Shown: positions 49,268 to 60,844 of the stretch, in pieces
How the letters are laid out: each line of letters opens with the position of its first letter
Numbering within the stretch: the stretch's first letter is position 1
Assembly (NCBI GenBank): GCA_036245805.1
Contig: BTRK01000002.1
Coordinates: forward strand, 29,071,067-29,135,066
Source: Pristionchus mayeri
Taxonomy: Eukaryota > Nematoda > Chromadorea > Rhabditida > Neodiplogasteridae
DNA: 64,000 nucleotides
Direction of reading: 5' to 3'
The notes under the pieces: model-generated
Database searches by the model: none
What the model was told of the DNA's origin: nothing
The model's input: only the letters and a program-made list of their open reading frames with translations
Made by a program: the position numbers and the translations under genes

Positions 49268-52200
49268 GTTTTCGAAGAGCCCGTCGATTGATCGAGTCCG
49301 TTTGATGGTCCATAAACGTCAGCAAGTGGATGCCGTCCGAGCAGCGAAACGGACCGATATCGTAAGCTTTTGATCAATGATTTTTGAAATATCTGTTATT
49401 TCAGCACGCCGTTCTGATCATCCGAATCAACATCCTCTTCGATCTTCGCACTCCCTGGAGATGGAGGTGGGATTATGAATCTTTCACAGGTTGCCACACC
49501 GGACTAACAACGATTTGTCTACGGTTTTTGGCTAAATGGCGGATTCTTACAGACAGTTGCTGGCTGCTGACCTACCCGCCCTGACTGCACGAGCCGTGTC
49601 GTGGGAGGAACGCAAGCTGCCGTTCAAGGCGAGTTATTTGTTGTTTTTTTTTAATTTTACAATTGGCCAATCGCAGGCCGTGCATTGGATTATCAACATG
49701 TACTGGGCGAATTTGCGTGTAGAGAAGGATTCCAAGTTCGTTTTTAGTGTATCAATGCCTACCATCTTGGAGAGACAGTGTATCATCGGTTACCAATCAA
49801 TAATCAGGGTTCGATACGCGCTACTTCGCCTGGGCATGTATCTGACCACGAGCCCTCCTTTCTGCCAAAGGTATACGATAACTACATATTCAGTTATCGA
49901 TCAAATTGACCAACTGTTATATCGATTCAGCGAGCGCATGATGAACTCCGAGGCCGCTCGTTTCATTATTGCTCTAATTGAGCATCCGGTGGGTTACTCT
50001 ACCATTGAAATATTCTACAAACACTGTGTAAATCGATAATCGCTTGGTCTCAGATGTTATCTGGAAAGGAGTACGCGCCTGCGCTCTCGATGCTCAAACA
50101 GATTCTGGAGTTTAATGGCGCTGAGGAGGTGAGAGATAAACGATCAGACGCTGTTGAGGGGAATTATAGTTTGGGAATGGCTTGGCAATATGAGTGACTA
50201 TCTGAGAGAACTAACCTTGTGCCGTACAACAAAAAATAAAGTACCACTGTGAAGAGTGTTGTAGGGGTAACTTTTCACGTAGAGTTCGAAAATCGACCTT
50301 AGAAAGCCGTATCTCTAACCCCTCATTTCCTTTGTCGCGCTGTAGCTGGGTGGTCGGTTTTTGCATCTTTTGAACGGCTCTTCCAAACCTCATAAATGTA
50401 TAGTGATTCTAAAAGATCTCGACGGTATAAGCATTTTTACTGTTGGAAGTGAAAGGCTAGATCATCTGTGAAAAAAATTATGACTATTTGAAAAATTTTC
50501 CATGACTCTAAATTGACGTCCTGGTAAATTGTAATCCGAATGCCCCTTTTTAAATATGTTATTTAGATTCTACGTGAAAAGTTACCCCTAGGTACTTCTT
50601 TTCGCTCCAAAAGAGGCCAATGCATGGGGTCTCCTAATTCTCCGAAAATGTCATTGTCGTATTTCTTAGTAGAAATATGTGTATTTCAAGCGAATCATCG
50701 CCAAATCAGATCAGTTTCGAACTAATTTTGACGATTCTAGAATAAGTAAGTAAAAATACGCTGAAAAAATCGGGGTTTGCGTCAAGTCTAAAAATTCGAT
50801 TTTTCTTACTTCGAAAAATCGCAATTTTGAACGTTGTTATCTTAAAATATTCAAATGAAATATCGCATTTACCGGGTGAATCTTATAATAGGTACCGACG
50901 TAAATTAGAAAATGGTGTGGAGAGGCTCCTCCCCAATTGCGATACTTGAAATATTCTCGCCTGAAAACGCTATTAAGAAAGAGCAGGAATTGCAATATAT
51001 TGAATTCTCAAAGCATTTTCTTTAAAAATTGATAAATTTTTGTTGATTAATGCTTTCTCGCTCATGATTAACGTTGAATAGAGTGGAGTATGCGTTGTTT
51101 TCAAAGTTTCGATTTTCACAATGCTGATAATTTAGATTTTTTTCGATCTTTGAAATCTGTAAGTGCGCAAATATTTTCCGATCTCCTTACATGCCAAAGT
51201 TGTTGTACGCTTGAAATTATTCCATTTCCATCGAAAATACCCATTATATGTTCGTAAATATTATTTACATACTCTCAAAACATCGTTTTCGGGCGAGAAT
51301 ATTTCAAGTATCGCAATTGGGGAGGAGCCTCTCCACACCATTTTCTAATCTATGTCGGTACCTATTTTAAGATTCACCCGGTAAATGCGATATTTCAATT
51401 GAATATTTTAAGATAACAACGTTCAAATTTGCGATTTTTCGAAGTAAGAAAAATCGAATTTTTGGACTTGACGCAAACCCCGATTTTTTCAGCGTATTTT
51501 TACTTACTTATTCTAGAATCGTCAAAATTAGTTCAAAACTTATCTGATTTGGCGATGATTCGCTTGAAATACACATATTTCTACTAAGAATTACGACAAT
51601 GACATTTTCGGAGAATTAGGTGACTCCATGCATTGGCCTCTTTTGGAGCGAAAAGAAGTACCTAGGGGTAACTTTTCACGTAGAATCTAAATAACATATT
51701 TAAAAAGGGGTATTCGGATTACAATTTACCAGGACGTCAATTTTGAGTCATGGAAAATTTTTCAAATAGTTATAATTTTTTCACAGATGAGATAGCCTTT
51801 CACTTCCAACAGTAAAAATGCTTATATCGTCGAGATCTTTCAGAATCACTATACATTTATGAGGTTTGGAAGCGCCGTTCAAAAGATACAAAAACCGACC
51901 ACCCAGCTACAGCGCAACACAGGAAATGAGGGGTTAGAGATACGGCTTTCTAAGGCCGATTTTTGAACTCTATGTGAAAAGTTACTCCTAGAACACTCTT
52001 CACATTGGGACTTAATTTTTCGTTGTACGGCACATAGCTGGAATTGCTCAGTTCTCTCAGATAGCCACTCATATATAACTCCTTTAATTTGCTTACTTTC
52101 TCGTCTGATGAGAATAGTGAACGAGCATGCAGAATGCAGCATATGGTAAAGAGTCAGATGCATTACGATCGAACATATAAATGCACCTGCTGAAAATAAT

Positions 52201-54349
52201 CGTTATATTACAAAGCTCAACCTTCTTTCAGACTGGCGGTCGTGTGATTCGCATGGGCATCCGAATGATCCAGAAACACAGTGATAAGGGCACCAAATAT
52301 TGTGAGCGACAGAGTTCAAAGATCAATCTGCAATCAATCCTCAGGTCACGAGATGAGCCAAGTCGTCGAATATATGAGGATCGGTGTGGATGAGACGGTA
52401 ACTGCTCTTTTTGATGTTTGACTCTTACTATCCTCGTTTTTTCTCGCTTTCTCGTTTTGATCGGTGCAGAATGTGAAGAATTTGTGTGTAGCCGAGCTTG
52501 ACAGCTTGTTACCACATCAAATCGCCATCTAGGAACAACGTTATGCCAAATTGTATTCGCATTCTGTTGACGTTCATGATGATCTTTGATCTTTCTCGCA
52601 GCGTCCTTCAACTTCCGTTTCATTACTGATCGATGATGAGCTGTCGCTGCGCTACATCATCAACGGAGTAAGGAACAGCAAGGGGAAAATGCAAAGGTGT
52701 CGTCTTTTTTGTATACTCTGATCTCGAAATATCACTATAATCTGATCATCAATTCAGTTCGCTCTCCTCCCTGCTCACAGCCATTCTCGGCCATGTCTCT
52801 AATGAGGATCGCGTGACCATAATCATCAGATACTACACACTTCTGAAGAAATCGTTTGTGCGTGGTAACAAAATTATATTCTATGGTCTCTAAGAGATTA
52901 GAAAAATCAACCGTCTTAGCAAATTATTCTTCATTTGACTCCTTCGCAGTAATGCGCGCTTGAACACTGTAGAAATCAGCAAGAAATTAATGCATGTCTT
53001 CTTCTAGCCATTCATGAGTCCGTTCGACCTCGTATCTTTCATGCGTCGTCTCTCGTTCGCAGGAATCGCAGCCAAGGTTGGTGCAGAGATCAAAGATCAA
53101 GTTGCTAACTAGTAGGGTTGCCTATTGGGAGCATAATTATTACAACGCAATCCTCCTCCACAAATTTCGCAATTTGCAAAGAAGAGGAATTGCGACATCG
53201 AAATTCCACTTTGAACAGTCAAGAGACTGGTTAATAAGAACCACGTGAATGTTGGTACTTGTGGGTCATTATGCAGATAAGGCAAGATACCACAGATCAA
53301 TATCTCTTTCAGACGCCGTCAATTGTGTCAAAGGTCTCCAATGGCCTCAAGATTCGTGCGATTATGACGATTGGACGTAATAAAGGGGGCTATTACTCTC
53401 AGTGTTCACACTTTAAACCTCAGCGCTTCGTCACCGCCATTCCGACTGCGAGAGCAGGGAAGGTCACAAACACTGCTCCTACTATCAGTGTCAGAATTAT
53501 ATTTTTTTTTCTGACAATCTCTTAGAGCTAAATTAACAGATGATTATCTAAATTGAGTGTATTTTTCACGCTCAAATGATTACTCGTGCATGGACGTATG
53601 CGAATGTTATTATATTGAAAAATATTATTTGCAAATTTATGAAATATGAAGTAAGTAGTATATAATTTAGATGATTGCAGATTGTCAGATCGCAACGTAT
53701 ATGATGGAGAGTGTGCTGGAGAACGAGAACGATGATTTGCTGGAGAACCTGCTTGGAAAAGGTGAGCGAGGGAGAGGCTCATTCATTGGTCCTTACATTG
53801 GATTACGATTGGATTCTAAGGAAGTTTCGTTGTCCCCCCTGCATGTAGATTGCTTTCGCATAATTAGGGGCGGTGAGAGGAAGCAATCTGAGAAGAGTTG
53901 TCAACCTTGGGCATAATCGACTGCATACCTCACATTTCTAAATTCATAGAAACCAAATGCCACATTAAATACTGATCTGTTTTAAGGATTTCTGAAAGTG
54001 GCGACTTACTTCGCATATGGAACCTGCGACAAGAGCATTCGTAAGGAGAACACTTTCAAAAGGTGCGCCTAATTTAGGCGATAGGACATCTCGAAAAAGC
54101 ATTCTCGATTAATTGGAGAAATGCCTGAATTTCCGATAATTATCATATTCTTCGTTATCATTGTTCGAATATATCCTTTCTTATCACTCCAACAAGCGAA
54201 AACTGTGAAATAGTGTGATGATAAATTAAATGCTTTGCAGTATTTTCTCAATGCGCCCCGAGTTGAGCAAGAAGTTCCGTGAGATGACCTTCCGCGGCTA
54301 CAAGAGAAATCTGATCGCAGAGCTGGGGAGGAGTGCTGCAAGGAAGTGA
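49268..54349 (+). CDS. Large multi-exon gene, helical protein of unknown function, model incomplete
   Basis: Well-supported exons: 49268-49361, 49405-49523, 49553-49628, 49677-49735, 49931-49988, 50054-50128 and one from 52232. Later ones begin near 52602, 52760, 53009, 53314, 53671, 53986 and 54241, with the last ending at TGA 54347-54349. The first listed exon opens in phase 2, so the start is upstream. The junction between the exons near 52232 and 52602 is unresolved. Segments such as RQLLAADLPALTARAVSWEE, EAARFIIALIEHP, SGKEYAPALSMLKQILEF and LLTAILGHVSNEDRVTIIIR look like paired amphipathic helices. There is no catalytic motif, zinc site or membrane segment. Intron 49629-49676 seems to use a GC donor, but its 48 nt are open and in frame, so it may be retained. 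Function not recognised. Confidence 0.65.
50186..52071. mobile_element. Palindromic fold-back element, 1.9 kb, in an intron
   Basis: The arms start with TATGAGTGACTATCTGAGAG and end with the near-complement; an inner border is TGCCGTACAAC. The centre is near 51.13 kb and the arms are about 0.9 kb with scattered differences. It sits wholly in the intron between the exons 50054-50128 and 52232 of the unknown gene. No coding capacity. Confidence 0.85.
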
Positions 54350-54464
54350 GACAACCATTCATAACTTCAAAATTGGAAAATCATTATCAAAATTATTCTG
54401 ATCGCTCATTGGATGTCAATTCACTATTTTACTGATATTTTAGAACAAAATTATATAGTAGAGC

Positions 54465-55010
54465 GGGGGGGGGGGGGGGGTGGTGACAAAACGTGAACCG
54501 GCAAAACGTTAAAAAAATCGCAGCTCCCTCGGGATTCGAAGTAGGGACTTAGGAGTTGTTGAATTGTTACCAGTATACCCTCCTCTACACCACCCTGTTT
54601 AGATCATCTAACTATGTGAACTTGAGTTTCTCTCACTACCAACGTATAGGGGATCATGGTCCAAAATGGGGAAATTTATTGAAAAATCATGATTAGATAA
54701 ACACAAGATGCTGTAACCAATCGATATCCCAGCTGCTCGGTTAGAGTACTTACCGAGGTACTAGAATATAGATTGATCACTGTACTTTGTGTTTATCTAA
54801 CCATGATTTTTCAGTCAAATTCCCAATTTTGGACCATGAATACGTTGGTAGTGAGAGAAACTCAAGTTCACATAGTTAGAGGATCTAAACAGGGTGGTGT
54901 AGTGGAGGGTATACTGGTAACAATTCAACAACTCCTAAGTCCCTACTTCGAATCCCGAGCTGCGATTTGTTTACGTTTTGTCGGTTCACGTTTTGTCACC
55001 CCCCCCCCCC
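54465..55010. mobile_element. G-tract-capped fold-back element, copy 2, with 8-bp target duplication
   Basis: It starts with 16 G (54465-54480) and ends with 12 C (54999-55010). It is flanked on both sides by AGTAGAGC (54457-54464 and 55011-55018), an 8-bp duplication. The inverted inner arms contain AAACGTGAACCGGCAAAACG and its relative, and the GATCATCTAACTATGTGAAC segment. The structure is the same as at 30248-30796, with shared phrases CACCACCCTGTTTAGATCAT and CAATCGATAT. No coding capacity. Confidence 0.85.
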
Positions 55011-55018
55011 AGTAGAGC

Positions 55019-56971
55019 TAAAAATAAGGCATTCCTAGTAACAATTATATTATCAGGTATGACTTGTACCAGGCCATCGAGAGAGGAGAAGAAGTACCTT
55101 GAGAATTATAGAAAATATCAGAAATTTTCCCAAAGTCCCTTTTTCGAAAGAAAAATTATAATAAACGTGTTTGTGAATAAAAAATAGTAAAAAGTCGCGG
55201 TGGGGCGCTTACCATGCAGGAACAGTCAGGGAATGACAAAATTAAATAATACGAATGGCACACAGTTTATGAAAAGTTATCGGGGAAGAACATAGCTAAG
55301 AGGTAAGTAAGTTGTTGACATGAGCAAAATCAACAAAAGATGTATCATTCGCTCCTATTTACCTCAGGCAATCGCCTCGACTGAAGTAAATATACAAAAA
55401 AATGGCTTTTCGAGCGGTTTTCAAGTTATACCCAGTTGACTGTAGTGCCTTTAGGGCTCAAAATATAAATACATGGATTAGATAAAGTGATAAAACACGC
55501 AAAGTTGGCCAGGAAAACGAAAACTTACCACGTCATGTTGGTTTTGAAGACAGAAATGAATTTTTAATGGAAGGGATGCGCAAGCGACAGGTGCAGCAGC
55601 TCTGTGAGGAACAGCTGTAGAAACTAATCCAGTCACGGGGGTCTTAGGTGACCTTGGAGGACCTCAAAAACGTCGACAACCGGAAACTGAAATATGGCCA
55701 CTTTCCCGTCGATTCTCTTGCAAGATACGTGATATATTCAATTTTTTTTTGCAAATGGAATAAATGATGTATATCTAGGATTTTATACACCTAAGGGGAT
55801 GTATTTGCATGATTTCACATTCTCTAACATTCTGACTCTATCTTGTTTGGGGGGAAGGACAAACGATATTTCGGAGGACAACTATTATATTATCTTGTGT
55901 GAAAATCGTATTTGTCTAATCAAACATTCCTGAATTTATTACAACGCGCATCGCGTCACGTGAAAAAAACGCAGAAAACTGAAATGCACTCTACGCACCA
56001 CCCACCACACCATCCTAACCTGCTCTCACACCCCGCAGCGTGAGCGTTTTACAGGCTCGTTAGTCCAAGGGCGATCCGAAAAAGTTAGGATAGGGCGAAG
56101 ACGAGAGGATATCCACAAGCAAGTGAAGGTAATTGAAGAATCGATCAATAGAACGCGAATGTTCGAAAGAGAATCGTCTCCTTGTTCTCTACTTACTCGG
56201 AATGGAGAGAAAGGAGTGAATCATCCTTCCAATTCCACCACAATCCTGTCATTTCTGACTCACCTTCTCTCCATAATTAGAGATGTACAAGCGATTTACT
56301 TATTCCTTGCTTGCAAAACCTTCGAAAACATAAAAATAACTGTGTTTTTTGTATGCCGATCTGACAAGGAAGTGTGATTGCTCATTCACAATTTGAAGTT
56401 GAATACTCAATCACCTGTTAGATCTAGGCCTTGATATATTTGACAATGCAGTTGATTACATTTCAGAGTTTATGATTACTTATGTTTTGGCATCGTTGAG
56501 AATAAATTCGCTGGCAATTATCAACAATAATTACTTGATACTATCTTTGCATGCTAGTCATACTAGGAGTAATTAGCAGTTTCTGACTCCAATTGCGAGC
56601 ACTATTATGATTAATTCAAATTAGTTCTCTGACACGAAGCACACGGACTTTCTGTTTTTTCTCACGACGTTTGTTCCCTCGCACTCTTCGTTGATTAGTA
56701 TATGCCACATCACGAGAGTAAATGATACATGGCATATCACACGATGAACTCGCGATATCCGCGATTGCTTCTTCTACTTGACTTCATTGCATCTATTCTC
56801 TATAATGCATAGCTGAACTTCCCTCTCTCTGAACCCAAAAGTCGTCATACACACATATGTATAAGCCTTGTACCTACCTTTTGCAATGTGTAGAAAGAAG
56901 TCGCAAGGATCTCATCGTCTGAGCTTTGCCAACACCCAGTGACATTGCAAGAAATGCACTATGATAATATC

Positions 56972-57009
<38 letters not shown>

Positions 57010-57442
57010 TTGCTGAATAACGCTTGCGCGTCACAAGTAGTCTTCCGCGGTCAACACTCTGGCTAAGCCGACCACGAGATATTGCTTCCACATCTCATTC
57101 ATAAACAAGGAAAGCGACGCTGGTTCTTGGTTGCGTGTACTCCTCCTCCAGCTTTAGTCACGAGTCGCCCATAAAGGCGTTCAATTTGCCGTCTTTAGAA
57201 CTAGAGTGTGTGAGGAATGTAATTCCTTCTTCCGGCAATCATCTAGTATGCTATTCTTCTTAGCATGCCTAGAATAATTATGCAGCCACAGTGAGAGGCG
57301 CCTTCGCAATTTTCTCGGATCATTAACATGAGATGTGGAGAGATAGAAATGCATACTACTCCTATGTTCGTGTTGCCGCCTGACCCGTAAACACACATCT
57401 CGTTTCAAAATTTTGCTTGCCTGGAAAATCGAATTTTTATAG
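55019..57442. other. Intergenic, no gene recognised
   Basis: Spacer between the unknown gene and the receptor at 57443, whose promoter should be in the last few hundred bases. It contains a (GA)n run at about 56975-57005. The frame at 56123-56377 has no domain; part of it (GAATCGATCAATAG and AAGGAGTGAATCATCC) faintly echoes the block near 35.7 kb. Confidence 0.4.
56975..57005 (+). repeat. (GA)n microsatellite
   Basis: About 15 uninterrupted GA units. Confidence 0.9.
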
Positions 57443-60400
57443 ATGGACTGGATCGCGTTCTGTCGTGTTTTCTTCGTCTCTGAGTCACTCATTGCCGCTT
57501 CGTTGAACATCTACGTCCTAGTGACTATCTGGATGAGGAAAATCGACCCGAATACGAGCACATACAGAATCGGTGAGTTATAAGTTCGAAAAACGATAAC
57601 AAGATCTCTTCTAAATGTAAACACTCTATCGCCGATCGACTGGGTATGCAAAAATGATGAGAAGGCGACCTGAATGTCGAACTCTAGTTTGTTGCCCTTG
57701 CGGATTGCAATTAGTGTTACACCTTGACGTATTTGGCTTATTCATAATTAGCCCCTTCGAAGAATGACGTCATTTCAGGCATCACTGTCGTGTGTCTCAG
57801 CGCGATCGCGCAATCGCTTCTGCAGTGCTTCACGATTACTGTATGTTTCGAAATTGATTTTTCTCCTCCATTCTCATTAACTGTGTGCGAACAATTTACA
57901 ATTCCTTTAAAGCCTGTGGATAGACTCTGAAGAGTCACATATTAAATATCTCGCAGATCCAACAAATCCATGACAACGTCTACACCCACGTGCAATTGGG
58001 AGCAGTAGGATGGTTGAGTGAGGGTGGGTAATTCATTCTATATCTCTGCATGGGGAATCAAAGGTATCGTCTAAACTGCTTTTAGAAATTGATTAAGTGA
58101 AACACAATAGATTTCAAATTTTCTCGCTTTTCAATCGGCAAAATGTTTTCATGTGTGAAACGAAACAGCTGTTTATTGTGGGCATTGTCAATTTCCATGT
58201 TCCCCATAATCGAATCGAGCGAGAAAATTGATACCAAATGGGGAGACATTTTGTCTTCTAAAACATTGCACAAATATTCCACGCAGGTGGTCGCGAGGCG
58301 TGCATTCTCGCCACTCAGACACTCACTTTCCTCACATGGGAGTGGATTCCCGCGGCGTGCATCTTGCAGTATCTTGCACTGTGCAGGTAATAGAGTTTAC
58401 TATTGTTGTGATCGTATAATAGCCGGGGGCAAATGGGAAAAAAATTGGGAAAGAACGCCGCGCTATGGTGCACTGGGCAGATAGCTAATCCTTTGATCTT
58501 GACTATTATATTTTGACTTCGCATACTCTCTTGCACAGACTGACATTTGAAAAGCTCGCGAACAGAGCAGTTTCTGAAAGCCAATAAAAAAATTTTGCGA
58601 TCATTGAATTTTTTTTTGTTTCAAGGAAAATCAGTTCCAGAATTGAATCTCTCTCGAACTCGTAAACCTTATCACTTGTTTGACACACATCCGATGCGTG
58701 GGTTTAGAATTACCCGAGCGGGCAACACAATATTTCAGACTCTTTTGTCATTATATTGAGCATGGACGATGTGAACCACAACACTGGAAAACGGAAAATG
58801 TAAATAGGAAAATACTGCATATCCCTCTATTCAGATCGCACTTATATACCGCTCGTCGCCTTTTCCACGCCTACTCTTACTGTCTAGTCATCATTTGTAT
58901 CTCGTCTGTGAGTTGATGTGAATGGCATGTTTTGGGTTTACACCATCTGACAATCCTTAAAGATGGCAATGGGCTTCTTGAGACCGAAGCTAAAAAGTTC
59001 GAAAGATCGAACAAGTCAGAGACATATCGTGTGAAATATCACAGTGGCCAACAATAGGAAAATAATTTTAAATTTTCAGCCATTCGGCGCAGTTTTTCTC
59101 AACGAGAAGAAGTGGGAGCCGTACGTTCACTCAATGGTCAGAGAAGTGCAAGTGAGGTTGAAGTAAAATGTACCGAATTGCATTACATTAAAGGAGTAGC
59201 AAAGGCAAAATGCAATTTTTGAAGATTTCATATGCACGGCCTAGATCTCCCCAACGAAAATAATCTCCGAAATTTTCACATTGACAAAAAAATAACTTCC
59301 TGGTTGGTATATGCTGTAATCTAAAATTATTCAGGGAATGAAAGATGATGAACCAGTCTATGCCTATGCGGCAACAACGAATTTGGTGCCAGATAATGTA
59401 AGATTGAAATTATTAACAATTTTGAGTAGGGTTGTCTTATTGGAAAATTGTCGTTGTATTTTAGGATATGTTTCAGGAACATTATTTAGCGTTTGTTTAT
59501 CTAGCGCACCTGAAACCCATCGGGAAATACAACACACATTTTCCAATAAGATAACAACCCTAATTGTGAGTGTAGCAAAGGAATTGGGCATTTATTGCAT
59601 TAAACATTGCATCTTCATGATCTTCAAAATCGAATAAATGAACAAACATTTTCGAAATTTGAAGAACAATCGCACGATCATGCCCTTCGTGTTTGTCGCC
59701 CTTCTTTCGTACGTCTGGTCATACAGCGCATTTATCGTAACGACGTTGCTGATCTATCGGGTAAGCAACTTGCGAATATTATCCAAACAAGTCGTCCTAT
59801 ATTTGATTCGGTTGAGTTTCTCAAATTATTTGAAGAAAAAGAAAGAAAGTTCAGCATAATTTTTACGCTAGACGTTCCCAAAGAGTCTTTTCGTCGACAT
59901 TTTCAAATTAAAAATATTTCCAGGCCCTACGAACGGATGGCGTGCAACTCACTGAGAAAACACTAGCGATGCAACGAAGATTCCTGAGGATGCAAGTACT
60001 TCAGGTGGGGATTTCGAAATTTAACTTTAAAATATGAAAAATACATTTTGTAAATTCCAGGGTTTCGTCCCACTCTTCGTATGCGGAGTTCCAATAACGA
60101 TCTTCATCGGGAATATCATAGCTGGCACGTTTTTTTCAATGTATTTTTCGTATTTAAATATAATTTTAAATAAAATTTTAAAAATTGTAAGGAACTAGCA
60201 TGGATCGCTCGACGATTGTAATAACCGCCTCGATATGTGCAGTGCCGATTGTACAGGTTAGATATGTTTTCAAATTATCAATGATTATCAATGATGATAG
60301 CAAGCGAGACCACCTCTAACTATAATACTGCTGCAAAAAATAGCTTTACTTTGCTGCAAGATTAAAACTCAGAAACTCAAACATGTTCATATTTCTCATT

Positions 60401-60550
60401 GTTCCAATTGTTTATTACAAAAAAGGTAATGGTAGTCATCATCCTCAGGCTCTCGTTTCTCTCACATTCGTCCAACGAATGAAACGAAAGTCTGATTCGG
60501 AGCATTCGAATACCACAGTGAGGCGGGCCTTATCGAGAAGCAATCGATGA
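57443..60550 (+). CDS. 7TM chemoreceptor, Str-superfamily-like, 324 aa, 12 exons
   Basis: Exons: 57443-57572, 57779-57840, 57957-58023, 58287-58386, 58835-58907, 59080-59151, 59335-59397, 59665-59760, 59924-60004, 60061-60124, 60192-60256 and 60449-60550. The first eleven match the gene at 21758 in length and phase, so both descend from one duplicated gene. It starts MDWIAFCRVFFVSESLIAAS. Conserved blocks include IQQIHDNVYTHVQLG, EWIPAACILQYLALCR, PFVFVALLSYVWSYSAFIVT and LAMQRRFLRMQVLQ. The tenth intron must use a GC donor (CTG|GCACGT) to keep the frame, where the paralogue has GT. The C-terminal tail is shorter. Intron 7 contains a 132-bp MITE. Expected role: sensory receptor at the plasma membrane; ligand unknown. 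Confidence 0.85.
59429..59560. mobile_element. 132-bp MITE with TA target duplication in a receptor intron
   Basis: Ends GGGTTGTCTTATTGGAAAAT and the near-complement, flanked by TA at 59427-59428 and 59561-59562. Likely mobilised by a Tc1/mariner enzyme. Also contains the inverted pair GTTTCAGG...CCTGAAAC. Confidence 0.8.
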
Positions 60551-60844
60551 GCAACATCCACCTCTTTCCAGTTGTATGAACATGTGCGATCTAATATAGA
60601 CATAATTCGTCTTTCATGCGATTTCTTTTTTTGAATAACACATTTTCAAGCTTCCAGATAATAGTAATCTTATCTCTCCTCTCACCGGATATCCAGACTT
60701 CTAAATATCCAGACGACTATTCCACCTGCTCGAGATCAAATAAAATAAGAACAATTAACTGGGGATTGCTTTGAAATATGCGGAAGCCCAATATTTTCAC
60801 AGCTTCAGCGTCTCGCTTCAGCGTTTATCAAGAAACAAGTGAAG

